DNA of 64,000 bases from Marchantia polymorpha subsp. ruderalis (lineage: Eukaryota > Streptophyta > Marchantiopsida > Marchantiales > Marchantiaceae), in contig AP031357.1 of assembly GCA_037833965.1 (NCBI GenBank), forward strand, positions 9,506,001 through 9,570,000, written 5' to 3'. Below, piece by piece: positions 18,233-28,245 of this stretch (positions are counted from its first letter, which is position 1; every line of letters starts with the position of its first letter). The translations under genes were made by a program, and so were the position numbers. The notes beneath the pieces were generated by a model that worked only from the letters and a program-made list of their open reading frames with translations, did not search any database and had not been told where the DNA came from.

Positions 18233-21030
18233 GTGCTAGAGCTGTCCGCAAGTTCCGACGAGATTCAGAGAAGGCCGTGGAAGAGACACGGCGTCAAAAC
18301 AAGAAAACACCAAAAAGAGTATCTAAGCCTAGTTCGGCCGACACCCTTGGGGAACCTACCTCCGGCGACTCGGAACCAAACTTGGTGCTTACAGTTCTAC
18401 TAGATATTCCTTGCACGGACCCGCCTCGTGAAGTAGAACCGACCGCCCGAAGACCGTCGACAGACACACCGATGGCGGACGGACAAGCCAATGTGCGGCT
18501 ACCTCAGCCGATTACTAAACATTCCTACCCGAAGTACAAAGGGAGTGGGGATGACGACGATGCAGATTCATACATCAAGTTGTTCGAGTCGGTGTCTATT
18601 GCCAATCGCGAGATCGCAGACGACGACCGACAAAGGATCTTTCCAAGCCTTCTGCGGAAGAAAGCGAGGAGTTGGTACAATCACGAGAGCATCGATCCGA
18701 CTGGGTTGACAACATGGGCCCAGCTGAAGGAGAAGTTCCTTCGCCGCTTTCGCGAGCTCGGCTACGACAGCCGGGTTTTAACAAAGTTACGTAATTTGCA
18801 GCGAGAGAAGGAGAGTCTGCGTGACTACACTGAGAGATTTCTGGACCTCCTCGACAGAATACCGAAAACAGGACCAGGGTCCCCTTTCTCGGTACAACAA
18901 GCTGTGGATTGGTACGTGACTGGTTTAACTCGGGAGATGGAGACTTTTTGCCGACGCAGCAAGTGCGACACTATTGAGGATGTGATTGCATCGGCAGAAG
19001 CCTTCGAAACTTCCACTCTCAACCGAAGAGGGAGAGAGAGACGGGAGTCGAAGGAGCGAAAACCAAAGGGAGGGCGAAGACGACGTAGAGGTACAACTCC
19101 GTCATCGGAGGAATCGTCTTCGGACGAGAACCGTTCTTCATCCGAAGAAGAGGATACCTCATCGTCGGAGGAGGAGAAGAAGAGGAAGAAGCATGGGTCA
19201 GCGAAGAAAAAGGGCACCCGACGAGTGACTACGGACAGAGCGACGGGAGACATAGCCTCGAAGATGGAGACCCTTGTGAAGGACTTCGCCGATCTCAAGG
19301 TTCAAGTGGTAGGCGGGCATGATCGCCGAAAATCACCCGGGAGAGTGCGAGCGAACTTATGGTGTACTACGTGCGGGGCGGTGGGACATGCAAACACCGA
19401 GTGCCTTACCACCCGTCCGTCATATCCAGTCAACGCAGTAGAGTGGGCACAACCGTACTATGGAGAGCACCCTCAGTACTATGGAGAGGCTAGCGAAGAA
19501 ACAGCCTACGCCGTCCAGTCGGTTCCTACCCCTCCTGCAGTTTCAGCAATGCAAGTCCCACGATATATTCCGGTGGATCGGGCCACTACAGTACCCGTGA
19601 GGCGGAGAGCACCTCCAGGGACGTTTGACCCACCGCCACCGCGAGCTTGTTATAATTGCGGGGAAGTTGGGCACTTCTCACCGCAGTGTCCCCATCCAAA
19701 AAGGCGAAACGATTATGCTCCGACATGTAGTAATTGCAAGAAGATCGGGCATACTGCGCCAGAGTGTGATCAGCCACCAGTCCCTCGGCCAGCGGTACGA
19801 TTTGTGAACACTCCTGCCAAGGAGGACGTGCAAGTTAACCAGGTCGAAGTAGGTTCCGACGGAGATGACGAAGACGAAGAATGGCCGGCTGAAGAGGTTA
19901 TGTGCGCACGGGTCGAAACTCGTAGTTCCAAGAAATCGAAGGAGCAAGAGCGTGACACTCGCAAGCACGAACGGAGAACCGACGACCGGACGGGAAAAGG
20001 GAAGGAGAAGACATCCAGCAAGTCCGACTCGCGACCTGCTCGGAAGTCTTCGGCTACGCGGGAGGCACCAGCAGTGCGCCCCCAGACCGCAGTCGAGGAC
20101 GAGCCAGTGCGCCTACTGAAACGTGACTATGCTCCGGATATCCGCAACGAGGTAGCCAACCTGTTGCAGGAAGCGATCCGCACTCAAAAGGACCCACCGC
20201 GGCCAGACTTGACCTCTTCCCTTGGGGCGAAGTTGGCAGCCACCGTGGAACCTCGCAGAGCGTCGCCGACCCCGGCGCCCCAACGCGCCCACTATGACTT
20301 GGTCGAAGATCTCGGGAGTCGAAAAGTGAACATCACGTTCAAGCAGCTCTTGGAGGACAATAAGACGTATCGGAGAATGTTGATGCTTTCGCTACGGCAT
20401 CCACGGAAGCCGCGCGCATCCACATCCTCTCAAGTATATCAAGTGGAGAGCGAAGACCAAGGGCCACCCGAGATCGATGTGGAGATAGCAGGATGTTGTG
20501 TACGCAGAGTGCCAATCGACTCTGGATCAGGAGTCAACATAATGACGGAGGATACAGCGAGAGCCTTGGGGTTCAGTCAATACGAACCCTCGAAGCGTGT
20601 GTTGAGATTAGCGGATCAGACGCGGAGAATGCCTGCAGGTATGCTGCGCAATGTCAAGACAATCATCGGGGGTGCGGACTTTCGGTTGACGTATATCATC
20701 CTTCAACCGATGATGAAGCAGGGCTATGACGTTCTGCTCGGGCGACCATGGCTATATGGCGCACAAGTCAGATGTGATTGGCGAAGGCATCGCCTTAAGT
20801 TTCCTCATCCTTCGGAACCGACCAAAACCATTACGGTGCCCTGGAATAGGGTCAGGCACGAAGGAGAGACCCCATCGACAAGTGCAGGTTACACATCGGG
20901 CGAGGACAGTGAGTCGACCGCGCGATCGGATTCCAGTGGTACCGAATCCGATTACTTCGTGGGATTCGTTGCCTGCTGTTCGGTGGAAGAAGAAGAAGAG
21001 CCGGAAGCTATTCAGCCGGAAGACGAATAG
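18202..21030 (+). CDS. gag-pro: Gag-protease polyprotein of A2
   Basis: 942 aa. The capsid-type gag domain is about residues 100-270 (SWYNHESIDPTGLTTWAQLK, LRDYTERFLDLLDRIP). A basic and Ser/Glu-rich stretch (275-350) follows, then three CCHC zinc knuckles: CTTCGAVGHANTEC near 386, CYNCGEVGHFSPQC near 482 and CSNCKKIGHTAPEC near 508. After a charged linker comes an aspartic protease with active site IDSGSG near 771 and the late YDVLLGRPWL motif near 845. Gag assembles the particle and packages RNA; protease cleaves the polyprotein. The ORF ends with TAG at 21028-21030 and the same frame continues into pol. A 13-codon uORF overlaps its start. Confidence 0.95.
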   Translation: MSTGAGGSNLSARAVRKFRRDSEKAVEETRRQNKKTPKRVSKPSSADTLGEPTSGDSEPNLVLTVLLDIPCTDPPREVEPTARRPSTDTPMADGQANVRLPQPITKHSYPKYKGSGDDDDADSYIKLFESVSIANREIADDDRQRIFPSLLRKKARSWYNHESIDPTGLTTWAQLKEKFLRRFRELGYDSRVLTKLRNLQREKESLRDYTERFLDLLDRIPKTGPGSPFSVQQAVDWYVTGLTREMETFCRRSKCDTIEDVIASAEAFETSTLNRRGRERRESKERKPKGGRRRRRGTTPSSEESSSDENRSSSEEEDTSSSEEEKKRKKHGSAKKKGTRRVTTDRATGDIASKMETLVKDFADLKVQVVGGHDRRKSPGRVRANLWCTTCGAVGHANTECLTTRPSYPVNAVEWAQPYYGEHPQYYGEASEETAYAVQSVPTPPAVSAMQVPRYIPVDRATTVPVRRRAPPGTFDPPPPRACYNCGEVGHFSPQCPHPKRRNDYAPTCSNCKKIGHTAPECDQPPVPRPAVRFVNTPAKEDVQVNQVEVGSDGDDEDEEWPAEEVMCARVETRSSKKSKEQERDTRKHERRTDDRTGKGKEKTSSKSDSRPARKSSATREAPAVRPQTAVEDEPVRLLKRDYAPDIRNEVANLLQEAIRTQKDPPRPDLTSSLGAKLAATVEPRRASPTPAPQRAHYDLVEDLGSRKVNITFKQLLEDNKTYRRMLMLSLRHPRKPRASTSSQVYQVESEDQGPPEIDVEIAGCCVRRVPIDSGSGVNIMTEDTARALGFSQYEPSKRVLRLADQTRRMPAGMLRNVKTIIGGADFRLTYIILQPMMKQGYDVLLGRPWLYGAQVRCDWRRHRLKFPHPSEPTKTITVPWNRVRHEGETPSTSAGYTSGEDSESTARSDSSGTESDYFVGFVACCSVEEEEEPEAIQPEDE

Positions 21031-21036
21031 CAATTA
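21028..21036 (+). promoter_or_regulatory. Probable readthrough stop, UAG CAA UUA, between gag-pro and pol
   Basis: TAG CAA TTA separates gag-pro from pol with no frame change. This matches the UAG-CAR-YYA context that directs readthrough in tobamoviruses. Occasional readthrough would make Gag-Pro-Pol in a low ratio. Alternative: a CAG to TAG decay mutation, which is common elsewhere in this window. Confidence 0.6.
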
Positions 21037-21039
21037 ACT

Positions 21040-23871
21040 GTGGGACTGGGAAGGAGTGAGACGAGTCACACCGAGGGCATTGTCGACCCTAGTGACTGTC
21101 ACGAAGTACAACTCAGTCCCGGCAAGTGCTTGAAGGTATCAAGCGCAGTGAGAGGAGACGAGCTAAGGAAAGTACAGGCATTCCTTAGCCATTATGTCGA
21201 CGTCTTCGCCTGGAAGATCGAAGACATGAAGGGGATACCTGCACGGTATGGGGAACACCGTATCGATTTACTGGACGACTCAGTACCCATACGACAGCGC
21301 CAGTATCGCCTCAACCCAAAATACTCCTTGCTAGTTAAAGAGGAGATAGATAAGTACTTGAGCGCTGGAATTATTTACCCTGTGCTCAGCAGCGAGTGGG
21401 TGTCGCCGATTGTTATCGTACCCAAGAAGTTGACGGGTAAGATACGAGTGTGTCAGGATTTCCGGAAGTTGAATGCAGCAACACGCAAGGATCATCACCC
21501 GTTACCATTCACGGATGCCATTCTAGACCATGTTGCCGGACATGAATGTTATAGCTTCCTGGATGGGTTCTCAGGTTACAATCAGGTGTCTATCCGTGAA
21601 CAGGACAAGGATAAAACTACGTTCACAACCGACTGGGGAACTTACGCATACCACAAGATGCCCTTCGGTCTGTGCAACACGCCTGCCACCTTTCAACGGA
21701 TGATGACCAATATCTTTCAGGAACAACTGAGGAAGTTCCTGGAAATATTCATAGATGACTTCTGTGTCTTTGGGAAGCGGTCTGAACACCTAAGTCACTT
21801 GAAGCAGACCTTCGATAAATGTAGAGAGAGCAGTTTATCACTGCATCCCGAGAAGTGCTTTTTCTTCATGACTAGTGGGATCTTGTTGGGTCATCGGGTC
21901 TCGGCAGAAGGCATTGCGGTGGACGTCGAGAAGGTCAAGGTTATACTCGAGCTTGAGCCACCCACGAATCTAAGAGAGCTGCGAGCATTCCTGGGTCATG
22001 TGGGCTACTACCGAAGATTCATACACAGGTATGCAATACTGGCGGCGGACCTGACCAAGTTGTTGAAGAAGGACGAGCCTTATGCTTGGGGTGCGAACCA
22101 ACAGTCAGCATTTGAGACTCTTAAAGCGAAACTCACGACTGCTCCCGTACTAAGGAGTCCAGACTGGAATCGACCATTCCATGTTTACGTTGACACTTCG
22201 GCATTCGCCATCGGTGTAGTACTGAGTCAAAAGGATGACAACAAAAAGGACTACCCGATCTACTTCGCGAGCCGACAGCTGTCCCTAGCAGAGCGGAAGT
22301 ACACCACGACGGAGAGAGAAGCGTTGGGGATGGTGTACTCCTGTAAAAAGTTCCGTCACTACCTAATCTGCTACGAGTTTGTGTTCCATGTGGACCACTA
22401 CGCATTGCAACACCTAGTCAAGAAAGCCGACCTATCCGGTCGGATCGCCAGGTGGGTGTTGTTACTACAAGAGTTGACCTACACAGTCCAGACCAGGAAA
22501 GGGGTGCACCACGAAAATGCGGATTACTTGTCCCGATTATGGACACAGCCGACAGAGGAGGAATTGGTGGACGATTTTCCAGATGAAGAGTTATTTCAGT
22601 TGTCTGCAGGACATGAGTCCCGCTATGCCGACCTGTATCGATATCTGCTAACCCTCCAGTGTCCCGAAGGCATGGATTTGGAACAGCGAACTGTCTTTAT
22701 TCATAAGGCAGGCCCGTACCAACTCCAGCAGGGGGTGTTGTTCAAGAAGATGGCAGATGAGCGCTTATGCAGATGCCTGGAGGAATCAGAGGTACCAAGA
22801 ATAGTGAGTGCGATGCATACAGAGGAGGCGGGTGGACACTATGCCACCAGAAACACGGTCACAAAAATCCTAAATGCGGGGTATTGGTGGCCGACCATGT
22901 TTAAGGATGTTCTAGATTACATCCGCAAGTGCGACAGTTGCCAGAGGACGGGGAGACCGACGCCTACAACACGCTGGCCCCTGACTCCCATCATGCCTCT
23001 AGCACCTTTCGAAAAGTGGGGTATTGACTTTGTAGGGCCGATACAACCGGTGACTAGAAGTACACGAAGGCGCTACATTCTGGTAGCAACGGACTACGCC
23101 ACCAAAATGGTAGAGGCCCGGGCCACCAGAAGGGATGATGCTGCCACAGTGGCAGCATTCTTGTTTGAGTCGATCATCACACGCTACGGATGTCCCTTAG
23201 AGCTAGTCAGCGACCGGGGCACGCATTTTCTGAATCAGATCATCGAAGATCTGACACGGTATTTCCACATCAAGCACCGGAAGACTACTCCATACAATCC
23301 CAAGGCAAATGGACTGACGGAGAAGTCCAATGGTCTGCTGTGTAAAATACTACTCAAGGTCACGGTGAATCACGCTCACGACTGGGATACGAAGCTAGCA
23401 GCCGCTCTATGGGCGTACCGCACAGCTGAGAAGATCACGACCAAACAGACACCATACTTTCTGGTGTATGGGCAACACCCGATCCTCCCGATCGAATTTG
23501 AAGTACCCACCCAACGAACGTTGGATTTGCAGAGGATGGGCGCAGAGGAGAGTCAGCTCTACAGGTTACAGGAGGTCACGCTGCTGGATGAGAGGAGACG
23601 AGACGCCGAAGATCGCACCAGGAAAATCCAGCTCCGCCGAAAGGAGAGATACGATAAAAAGATCAAACCGGTACTCCTGCAGGCGGGTGATTTGGCATTG
23701 CTCTACGACAGCAGGCATGCCAGATTCCCAGGCAAACTGCACCTAAGGTGGATGGGACCTTACAAGGTGGTCGAAGTCTTCCCGAATGGATCCATCCAAC
23801 TTGCGGACCTGGCCGGCGATTTGTTAGGCACCCGAGTGAACGGGTGGCGGTTGAAGAAATACCACATGTGA
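21040..23871 (+). CDS. pol: Pol of A2: reverse transcriptase, RNase H, integrase
   Basis: 943 aa counted from the first ATG after the stop; the native product is more likely a readthrough extension of gag-pro, in the same frame. RT about residues 85-265: VCQDFRKLNAATRKD, catalytic YSFLDGFSGYNQV (near 175) and FIDDF (near 238). RNase H about 360-490: FHVYVDTSAFAIG, TTEREALGM, FHVDHYAL. Integrase: HHCC zinc domain (GGHYATRNT to CDSC, about 592-634), catalytic core with Asp in WGIDFVGP (near 661), Asp in VSDRGTHF (near 724) and Glu in LTEKSNG (near 760). C-terminal module GPYKVVEVFPNGSIQL then NGWRLKKY; no chromodomain. All key residues are present. Confidence 0.96.
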   Translation: MGLGRSETSHTEGIVDPSDCHEVQLSPGKCLKVSSAVRGDELRKVQAFLSHYVDVFAWKIEDMKGIPARYGEHRIDLLDDSVPIRQRQYRLNPKYSLLVKEEIDKYLSAGIIYPVLSSEWVSPIVIVPKKLTGKIRVCQDFRKLNAATRKDHHPLPFTDAILDHVAGHECYSFLDGFSGYNQVSIREQDKDKTTFTTDWGTYAYHKMPFGLCNTPATFQRMMTNIFQEQLRKFLEIFIDDFCVFGKRSEHLSHLKQTFDKCRESSLSLHPEKCFFFMTSGILLGHRVSAEGIAVDVEKVKVILELEPPTNLRELRAFLGHVGYYRRFIHRYAILAADLTKLLKKDEPYAWGANQQSAFETLKAKLTTAPVLRSPDWNRPFHVYVDTSAFAIGVVLSQKDDNKKDYPIYFASRQLSLAERKYTTTEREALGMVYSCKKFRHYLICYEFVFHVDHYALQHLVKKADLSGRIARWVLLLQELTYTVQTRKGVHHENADYLSRLWTQPTEEELVDDFPDEELFQLSAGHESRYADLYRYLLTLQCPEGMDLEQRTVFIHKAGPYQLQQGVLFKKMADERLCRCLEESEVPRIVSAMHTEEAGGHYATRNTVTKILNAGYWWPTMFKDVLDYIRKCDSCQRTGRPTPTTRWPLTPIMPLAPFEKWGIDFVGPIQPVTRSTRRRYILVATDYATKMVEARATRRDDAATVAAFLFESIITRYGCPLELVSDRGTHFLNQIIEDLTRYFHIKHRKTTPYNPKANGLTEKSNGLLCKILLKVTVNHAHDWDTKLAAALWAYRTAEKITTKQTPYFLVYGQHPILPIEFEVPTQRTLDLQRMGAEESQLYRLQEVTLLDERRRDAEDRTRKIQLRRKERYDKKIKPVLLQAGDLALLYDSRHARFPGKLHLRWMGPYKVVEVFPNGSIQLADLAGDLLGTRVNGWRLKKYHM

Positions 23872-23895
23872 GTGTTCGCGTGGGCGCTCACAATT

Positions 23896-23908
23896 GAGGA
23901 GGGGGGCA
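23896..23908 (+). other. Polypurine tract of A2
   Basis: GAGGAGGGGGG followed by CA, directly before the 3' LTR start. It is the expected primer for plus-strand DNA synthesis and confirms the 3' LTR boundary. Confidence 0.85.
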
Positions 23909-25298
23909 TGTGGTACCCCACTTTTGGCAATTTTGAGGAAATTAAAACATTTTTGGAAAACTGTACCCTGGCAGCATTGTAAATAGCCTTCGGTACATCA
24001 AAACAGAGTGAATCCGGAAGATCGCGGGGATTCTTGAGGGATCTTGTAGAATCTGGGATTTGGGGTGCCGCAGTAAGGACAGGCACCACCCTCCCTGCGA
24101 GCTCCGCAGTTAGGATCTCTACGGCGCAAGGCGCAAAACCCGCCTTCGGAGGTTGCGTCCGCGGCTGTAGGGAAACCCTCCCTAATTAGGTCAACCCTCG
24201 GGCGCCTTGACCAAGTTAGGGTCCCGTTGGAAAGAGCTCGACGCGCTGATTCTAACGAGCCCAGGAACGCTTGGAACGGATGAGGGCTTAGGAAGTTATC
24301 GCTACTGGAAGAAACGGAGGCGGTCGCCTACGGCGGAAGGAGTTCGCCACCGGCGCGAATTCCGCCTACGCGGAAGGAGGAATCAAGTTTTGTCCTATGC
24401 GCGGACGTAGGCGTTCGCCTGTGCACAGGCGAAGTAGGGTTAGGGAAGGCGCGAAGTCCGCCTACGCACAGGCGAACGCCTGTGCACAGGCACTTCGGCG
24501 TCGGCGGAAAATCCGCCTTGGGCCCTAGAAATGCGCCTTGTGAGGTAGAAAGTGTACGGCGCCTTCCGCGCCAGCGCAGCGCCGCGTACGTCGGAAGAGC
24601 CGCCAGAGTAATCCCATCGGTACGGACCATGCGGACGGCACGGGTGGATGCGCTCTTGGACGGACGAAGTTGCGGCGGCGGAAGCACCGACGGAGAGACA
24701 AGGAACGGACAGACTGGACGGAGACGGCTGACCACGGTCAACGCCTTCCGCGCCAGCGCAGCGCCGCGGACGGAATTCGCCTGCGCACAGGCGAACGCCT
24801 GTGCGCAGGAGATTGGCCGAGGGACGGTACGAACAAGTGTACCGCACAAGGCGGAAAACTCGCCTTCGGCGCTACGCCCCCATGTCCACAGGGTGACACG
24901 CTCGCGGAGTTCAAATCCGCCAATTCGAGCGTGAGAGTTTAATCGACGACGGCGGAGCGTGAAGCCGCGCGTGAGAGCGAAGACCGTTCCAGCGTACAGC
25001 CGGCGCGGCCATCAAGTGAGACGTTCTTCACGACCAAGAGCCGACCATGACCTTCGACCGGGCGGCGGAGAACGTCCCATTCTTGAATTCGCGATTCCAA
25101 TCTCTTGTGCGCGCTGCGCGCATCCATCTGCTGGCTGCGGAACATTCTCGACGTCGTCACACAGGAGATTTCTTGTTGATTGAGGGAGAAGTGAGTGCGC
25201 GTGATTTGGAATTGAGAGCGATTAGAGTTTGCCGAGAGAGAAAGAAACGCGGGCAGTGCGGAAGTAGAATGAGCGGGCGAGCGAACCCCAGGAACGCA

Positions 25299-28199
25299 AT
25301 GACGAGACCGAGCAGATTGCGGATGGTGCCACTTCGCCTACCGCAGAACGGGCTGCGCGCTTTCGAAGAGCGCTTAATAGCAAGAAAGCTCGATTTCTTG
25401 CTATGGGGATGGAATTACATCTGCGCGAATATGGTGCGCGAGTGGCTAGAGCCACAGGGACCACCCTCGCGCGGATTGCGTCCGCATGTTGACCGGTGGA
25501 CAGTCCAAGATTGGGCGCAGGCGTTGGGAAGATGTGCTGGCATGCCAGGGCATCTCCTTTTCGACAGTGAGAGCATCAAGGTGACCAAGCAAGAAGAGGC
25601 GCAATTTGTGGAGCTGTTCAAGACCGGGAGGTCTACCAAGAATGGGTACAGGACCCGTGATTACAAGGATCGATTTCGCCGGACTTTGTCCGCGGCGCTG
25701 ATGCAATTACTGCAGCCGCACCGCGCCTGCTACATCACATTGTGGCAAGTCTCTTTTGTGGAGTGCGTCATCGAGGGAACTCCAATTCACTGGGCGAGCA
25801 TCTTGCACAGGGTGATGCGACAGCACGCGTTTGAGGAGAAGGGGGGAACTCTAAACCATCTTTCTCCTTTCCTCATCAATTTTTATCGACAGCGGAATTG
25901 TTTGACAGCGGCAGAGCTTGAACATTTTCCGCCATTGTCCATCGACCATCCCCGGAAGTATGTGCGGGAGAACGAGGTCGATACTGATGCAGAGGAGTCA
26001 CCGACTTCGACCCCATCAAGGCGGAGGGACGAAGGGAGACACACCCCTACAGCGCGAGTGCCGCGGAAGCGGCGATGGAGGGAAGAGTCTGAAGAGGAGC
26101 AGCATCAAGAACCCTCTGCTCCCATTCGACCGCGGCCGCTGTGCGAGCCATACAGCCGGCCGAAGCAGAAGGCACGCAGACTGGTGTTACCAGCTGACAG
26201 TGCGGACACGGCGACGATTGCGACGAAGATAGGAAGTGCGTCGCCAGAGAGGCGAGAGGAAGCGCGGACGACCGCAGGAGCAACGGGCCACGCTGCAACC
26301 TCGTCGGGAGAGAGGCCGCCTACGGGCCAAGGGCCTCCGGAGTTACCACGTGCGATGCGGACAGATGTTCCGTTTGCGCACAGGCGAACCTCCGCGGACG
26401 GACGAGCCTCCGCGGACCGGCGAACACAAGTGGACGTGGATCTACGCTTACGCGTGGGAAGGAGCAGTCCGCCTGTGCACAGGCGCTCACCTGTGCACAG
26501 GTCGCCTGTGCACAGGTCGCCTGTACACAGGACACCTCCACACGTGCCGCCTGTGCACAGGCAAGAATCACCCCCGTTCCAACGTAGGAAGGGGAAGGAG
26601 CCGGCGGAAGAACCGCCTACGAGACACCGGCCCTCGGGGCCAGACCCTCCGGCGCACCACGCGCCGCAATTTGCGCCTTCGGCGCCAGGGCCTTCGAGCC
26701 GAGGAGATACGAGCAGAGAGCGTGCGGAGGCCGCACCATCGGCGGGAAGTCCGCCGATAGATGCGCCTTCGGCGGTAGGGCCTATAGGCCAAGGAACATC
26801 GGGCGTGCGGCCCCCGGCCATGTCGCCTTCGGCGATAGATGTCCGCGGCGCTACGCCTGCGGCGGACAAGGCGCCGGCAAATGCGCCTGCGCACGGGCCG
26901 AGCACGGCCCCCACGGACCGATCAAGGGAGCAACAGACGGAGGAGCGGAGTGACTGTCCGCGGGATGAAATCTCGATGCGCGATGCGCAATCCAACCCCG
27001 CGCAGCCACCCTCCGCTCAATCGCCTTCGGCGGCGGACGACGGCGACAGAGAGAACGCGGTAGGCAATCAACAAGCGAGCGACGGGGATGCCGCTCGGGT
27101 ACATTCGCCTTCCGCCTTAGACATTTTGGCGACGAGCAGCGAGGCTGCAGCCGTGCCTTCGCAGGCAGCACACGTCGAGGACGTGCAGCCCCACTCGGGG
27201 CAGTCGCCGACGCAATCAATGGCGACTGAAATTCTCCACTCGGATGATGACGACGGAGGCTCCACGGAAGAAATGTCAGGAGCAGAAGACACCGAGGAGG
27301 AGGAGGAGGAAATTGTTGGAGCGCCGGCGGCGGCGCTCTCTGAGCAGGTGATTCCGTTGCTGCGGTACTTGGATCGCAAGGTCGATAAATACGCCGACCC
27401 ACTCCAGCCGGGATCTTACATCGAGTTAGTGCGCAGGCGGACTCGCACTAAAGTCCACACCAGCAAGCTATTAGCTAGAGTGGACCAGGAGTTGAGGGAC
27501 TTGAAGGAGAAGCATGAGTGCTTGTGGGGTCAGTACAAGCTTAATCAGAAATTCTACAAGCACTCCGAGAAGATGAAGGATGAGAAACTGGGCGAGCTCA
27601 CCAAGGAGCAGGTGAAGGTCAAGGAAGCACTCAACTCTGAGCAGGCCCAGAATCGGATTTTGTCAGAGGAGCTCGTGCGACAGACGCGGTTGTTGGAACA
27701 ATGTCAGCTCGCACGGCAGGCGGATGAAGAATTAATCCGCAGGTTACAGTCAGAGTGTGGCGAATTGAGAGCGCAACGTGCTGAAGCCGAATCGCAATTA
27801 GTGATGATTGAAGAGGATCGCAGGAAGGAGGCGGATCGCACGAAGGTGGAGACGGCGAGGCGAGTCGCCCACTGTCTCAAGGGCTACGCCCACTGGGAAG
27901 TGAAGGCGCAGGAGAAACTCACACTGCGTGAGTTTGAATTGCGCGCAGCCGGGTTGTTGTCAGGCGACAGTAGGAGTCGGCGGAAGGTAGCGAAGAAGCT
28001 CGAGGCCTTTCTGTCGAAGGCACAGGATACCATGTCCGCCCTCGAGGGGGAGGTGTCCGCGGCGTTGCAGCGGTTGGGACTGCGCAGTCGAGCGGAAGAG
28101 TGGCAGGGTAGGGAGTTAGTGCGCGGCAGTCGGCCGCGCAGGAGACGTAGTACAGGTTCCGCGGAGTGTAGTGTAGCGTGGTTCTGTGCAGGCGTGTAG
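25299..28199 (+). CDS. U3-encoded LTR protein, family A (A2 3' LTR)
   Basis: Second intact A2 copy, 966 codons from the conserved ATG at 25299 (open from 25047, 1050 aa). Same domain order as the 5' copy. It differs by about ten residues, for example Lys instead of Glu in the IATKIGSAS stretch and Cys instead of Arg in the last residues. This is the copy that would lie at the 3' end of the genomic RNA, downstream of pol. How it would be translated there (subgenomic or spliced RNA, or its own promoter in the LTR head) is not visible in the sequence. Confidence 0.85.
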   Translation: MTRPSRLRMVPLRLPQNGLRAFEERLIARKLDFLLWGWNYICANMVREWLEPQGPPSRGLRPHVDRWTVQDWAQALGRCAGMPGHLLFDSESIKVTKQEEAQFVELFKTGRSTKNGYRTRDYKDRFRRTLSAALMQLLQPHRACYITLWQVSFVECVIEGTPIHWASILHRVMRQHAFEEKGGTLNHLSPFLINFYRQRNCLTAAELEHFPPLSIDHPRKYVRENEVDTDAEESPTSTPSRRRDEGRHTPTARVPRKRRWREESEEEQHQEPSAPIRPRPLCEPYSRPKQKARRLVLPADSADTATIATKIGSASPERREEARTTAGATGHAATSSGERPPTGQGPPELPRAMRTDVPFAHRRTSADGRASADRRTQVDVDLRLRVGRSSPPVHRRSPVHRSPVHRSPVHRTPPHVPPVHRQESPPFQRRKGKEPAEEPPTRHRPSGPDPPAHHAPQFAPSAPGPSSRGDTSRERAEAAPSAGSPPIDAPSAVGPIGQGTSGVRPPAMSPSAIDVRGATPAADKAPANAPAHGPSTAPTDRSREQQTEERSDCPRDEISMRDAQSNPAQPPSAQSPSAADDGDRENAVGNQQASDGDAARVHSPSALDILATSSEAAAVPSQAAHVEDVQPHSGQSPTQSMATEILHSDDDDGGSTEEMSGAEDTEEEEEEIVGAPAAALSEQVIPLLRYLDRKVDKYADPLQPGSYIELVRRRTRTKVHTSKLLARVDQELRDLKEKHECLWGQYKLNQKFYKHSEKMKDEKLGELTKEQVKVKEALNSEQAQNRILSEELVRQTRLLEQCQLARQADEELIRRLQSECGELRAQRAEAESQLVMIEEDRRKEADRTKVETARRVAHCLKGYAHWEVKAQEKLTLREFELRAAGLLSGDSRSRRKVAKKLEAFLSKAQDTMSALEGEVSAALQRLGLRSRAEEWQGRELVRGSRPRRRRSTGSAECSVAWFCAGV

Positions 28200-28235
28200 C
28201 GTAGTACAGTGTAGTGCTAGTTAGGACTTAGAAGG

Positions 28236-28245
28236 TATAAAATAG
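28236..28245 (+). promoter_or_regulatory. TATA box of A2 3' LTR
   Basis: TATAAAATAG followed by the CCAGGC/GCCTGG hairpin, as in the 5' LTR. It could drive read-out transcription into A1 and beyond. Confidence 0.65.

Noticed and set aside
23560..23871. Chromodomain at the integrase end
   Set aside because: The C terminus has the GPYKVVEVFPNG module and ends NGWRLKKYHM; no chromodomain motif follows.
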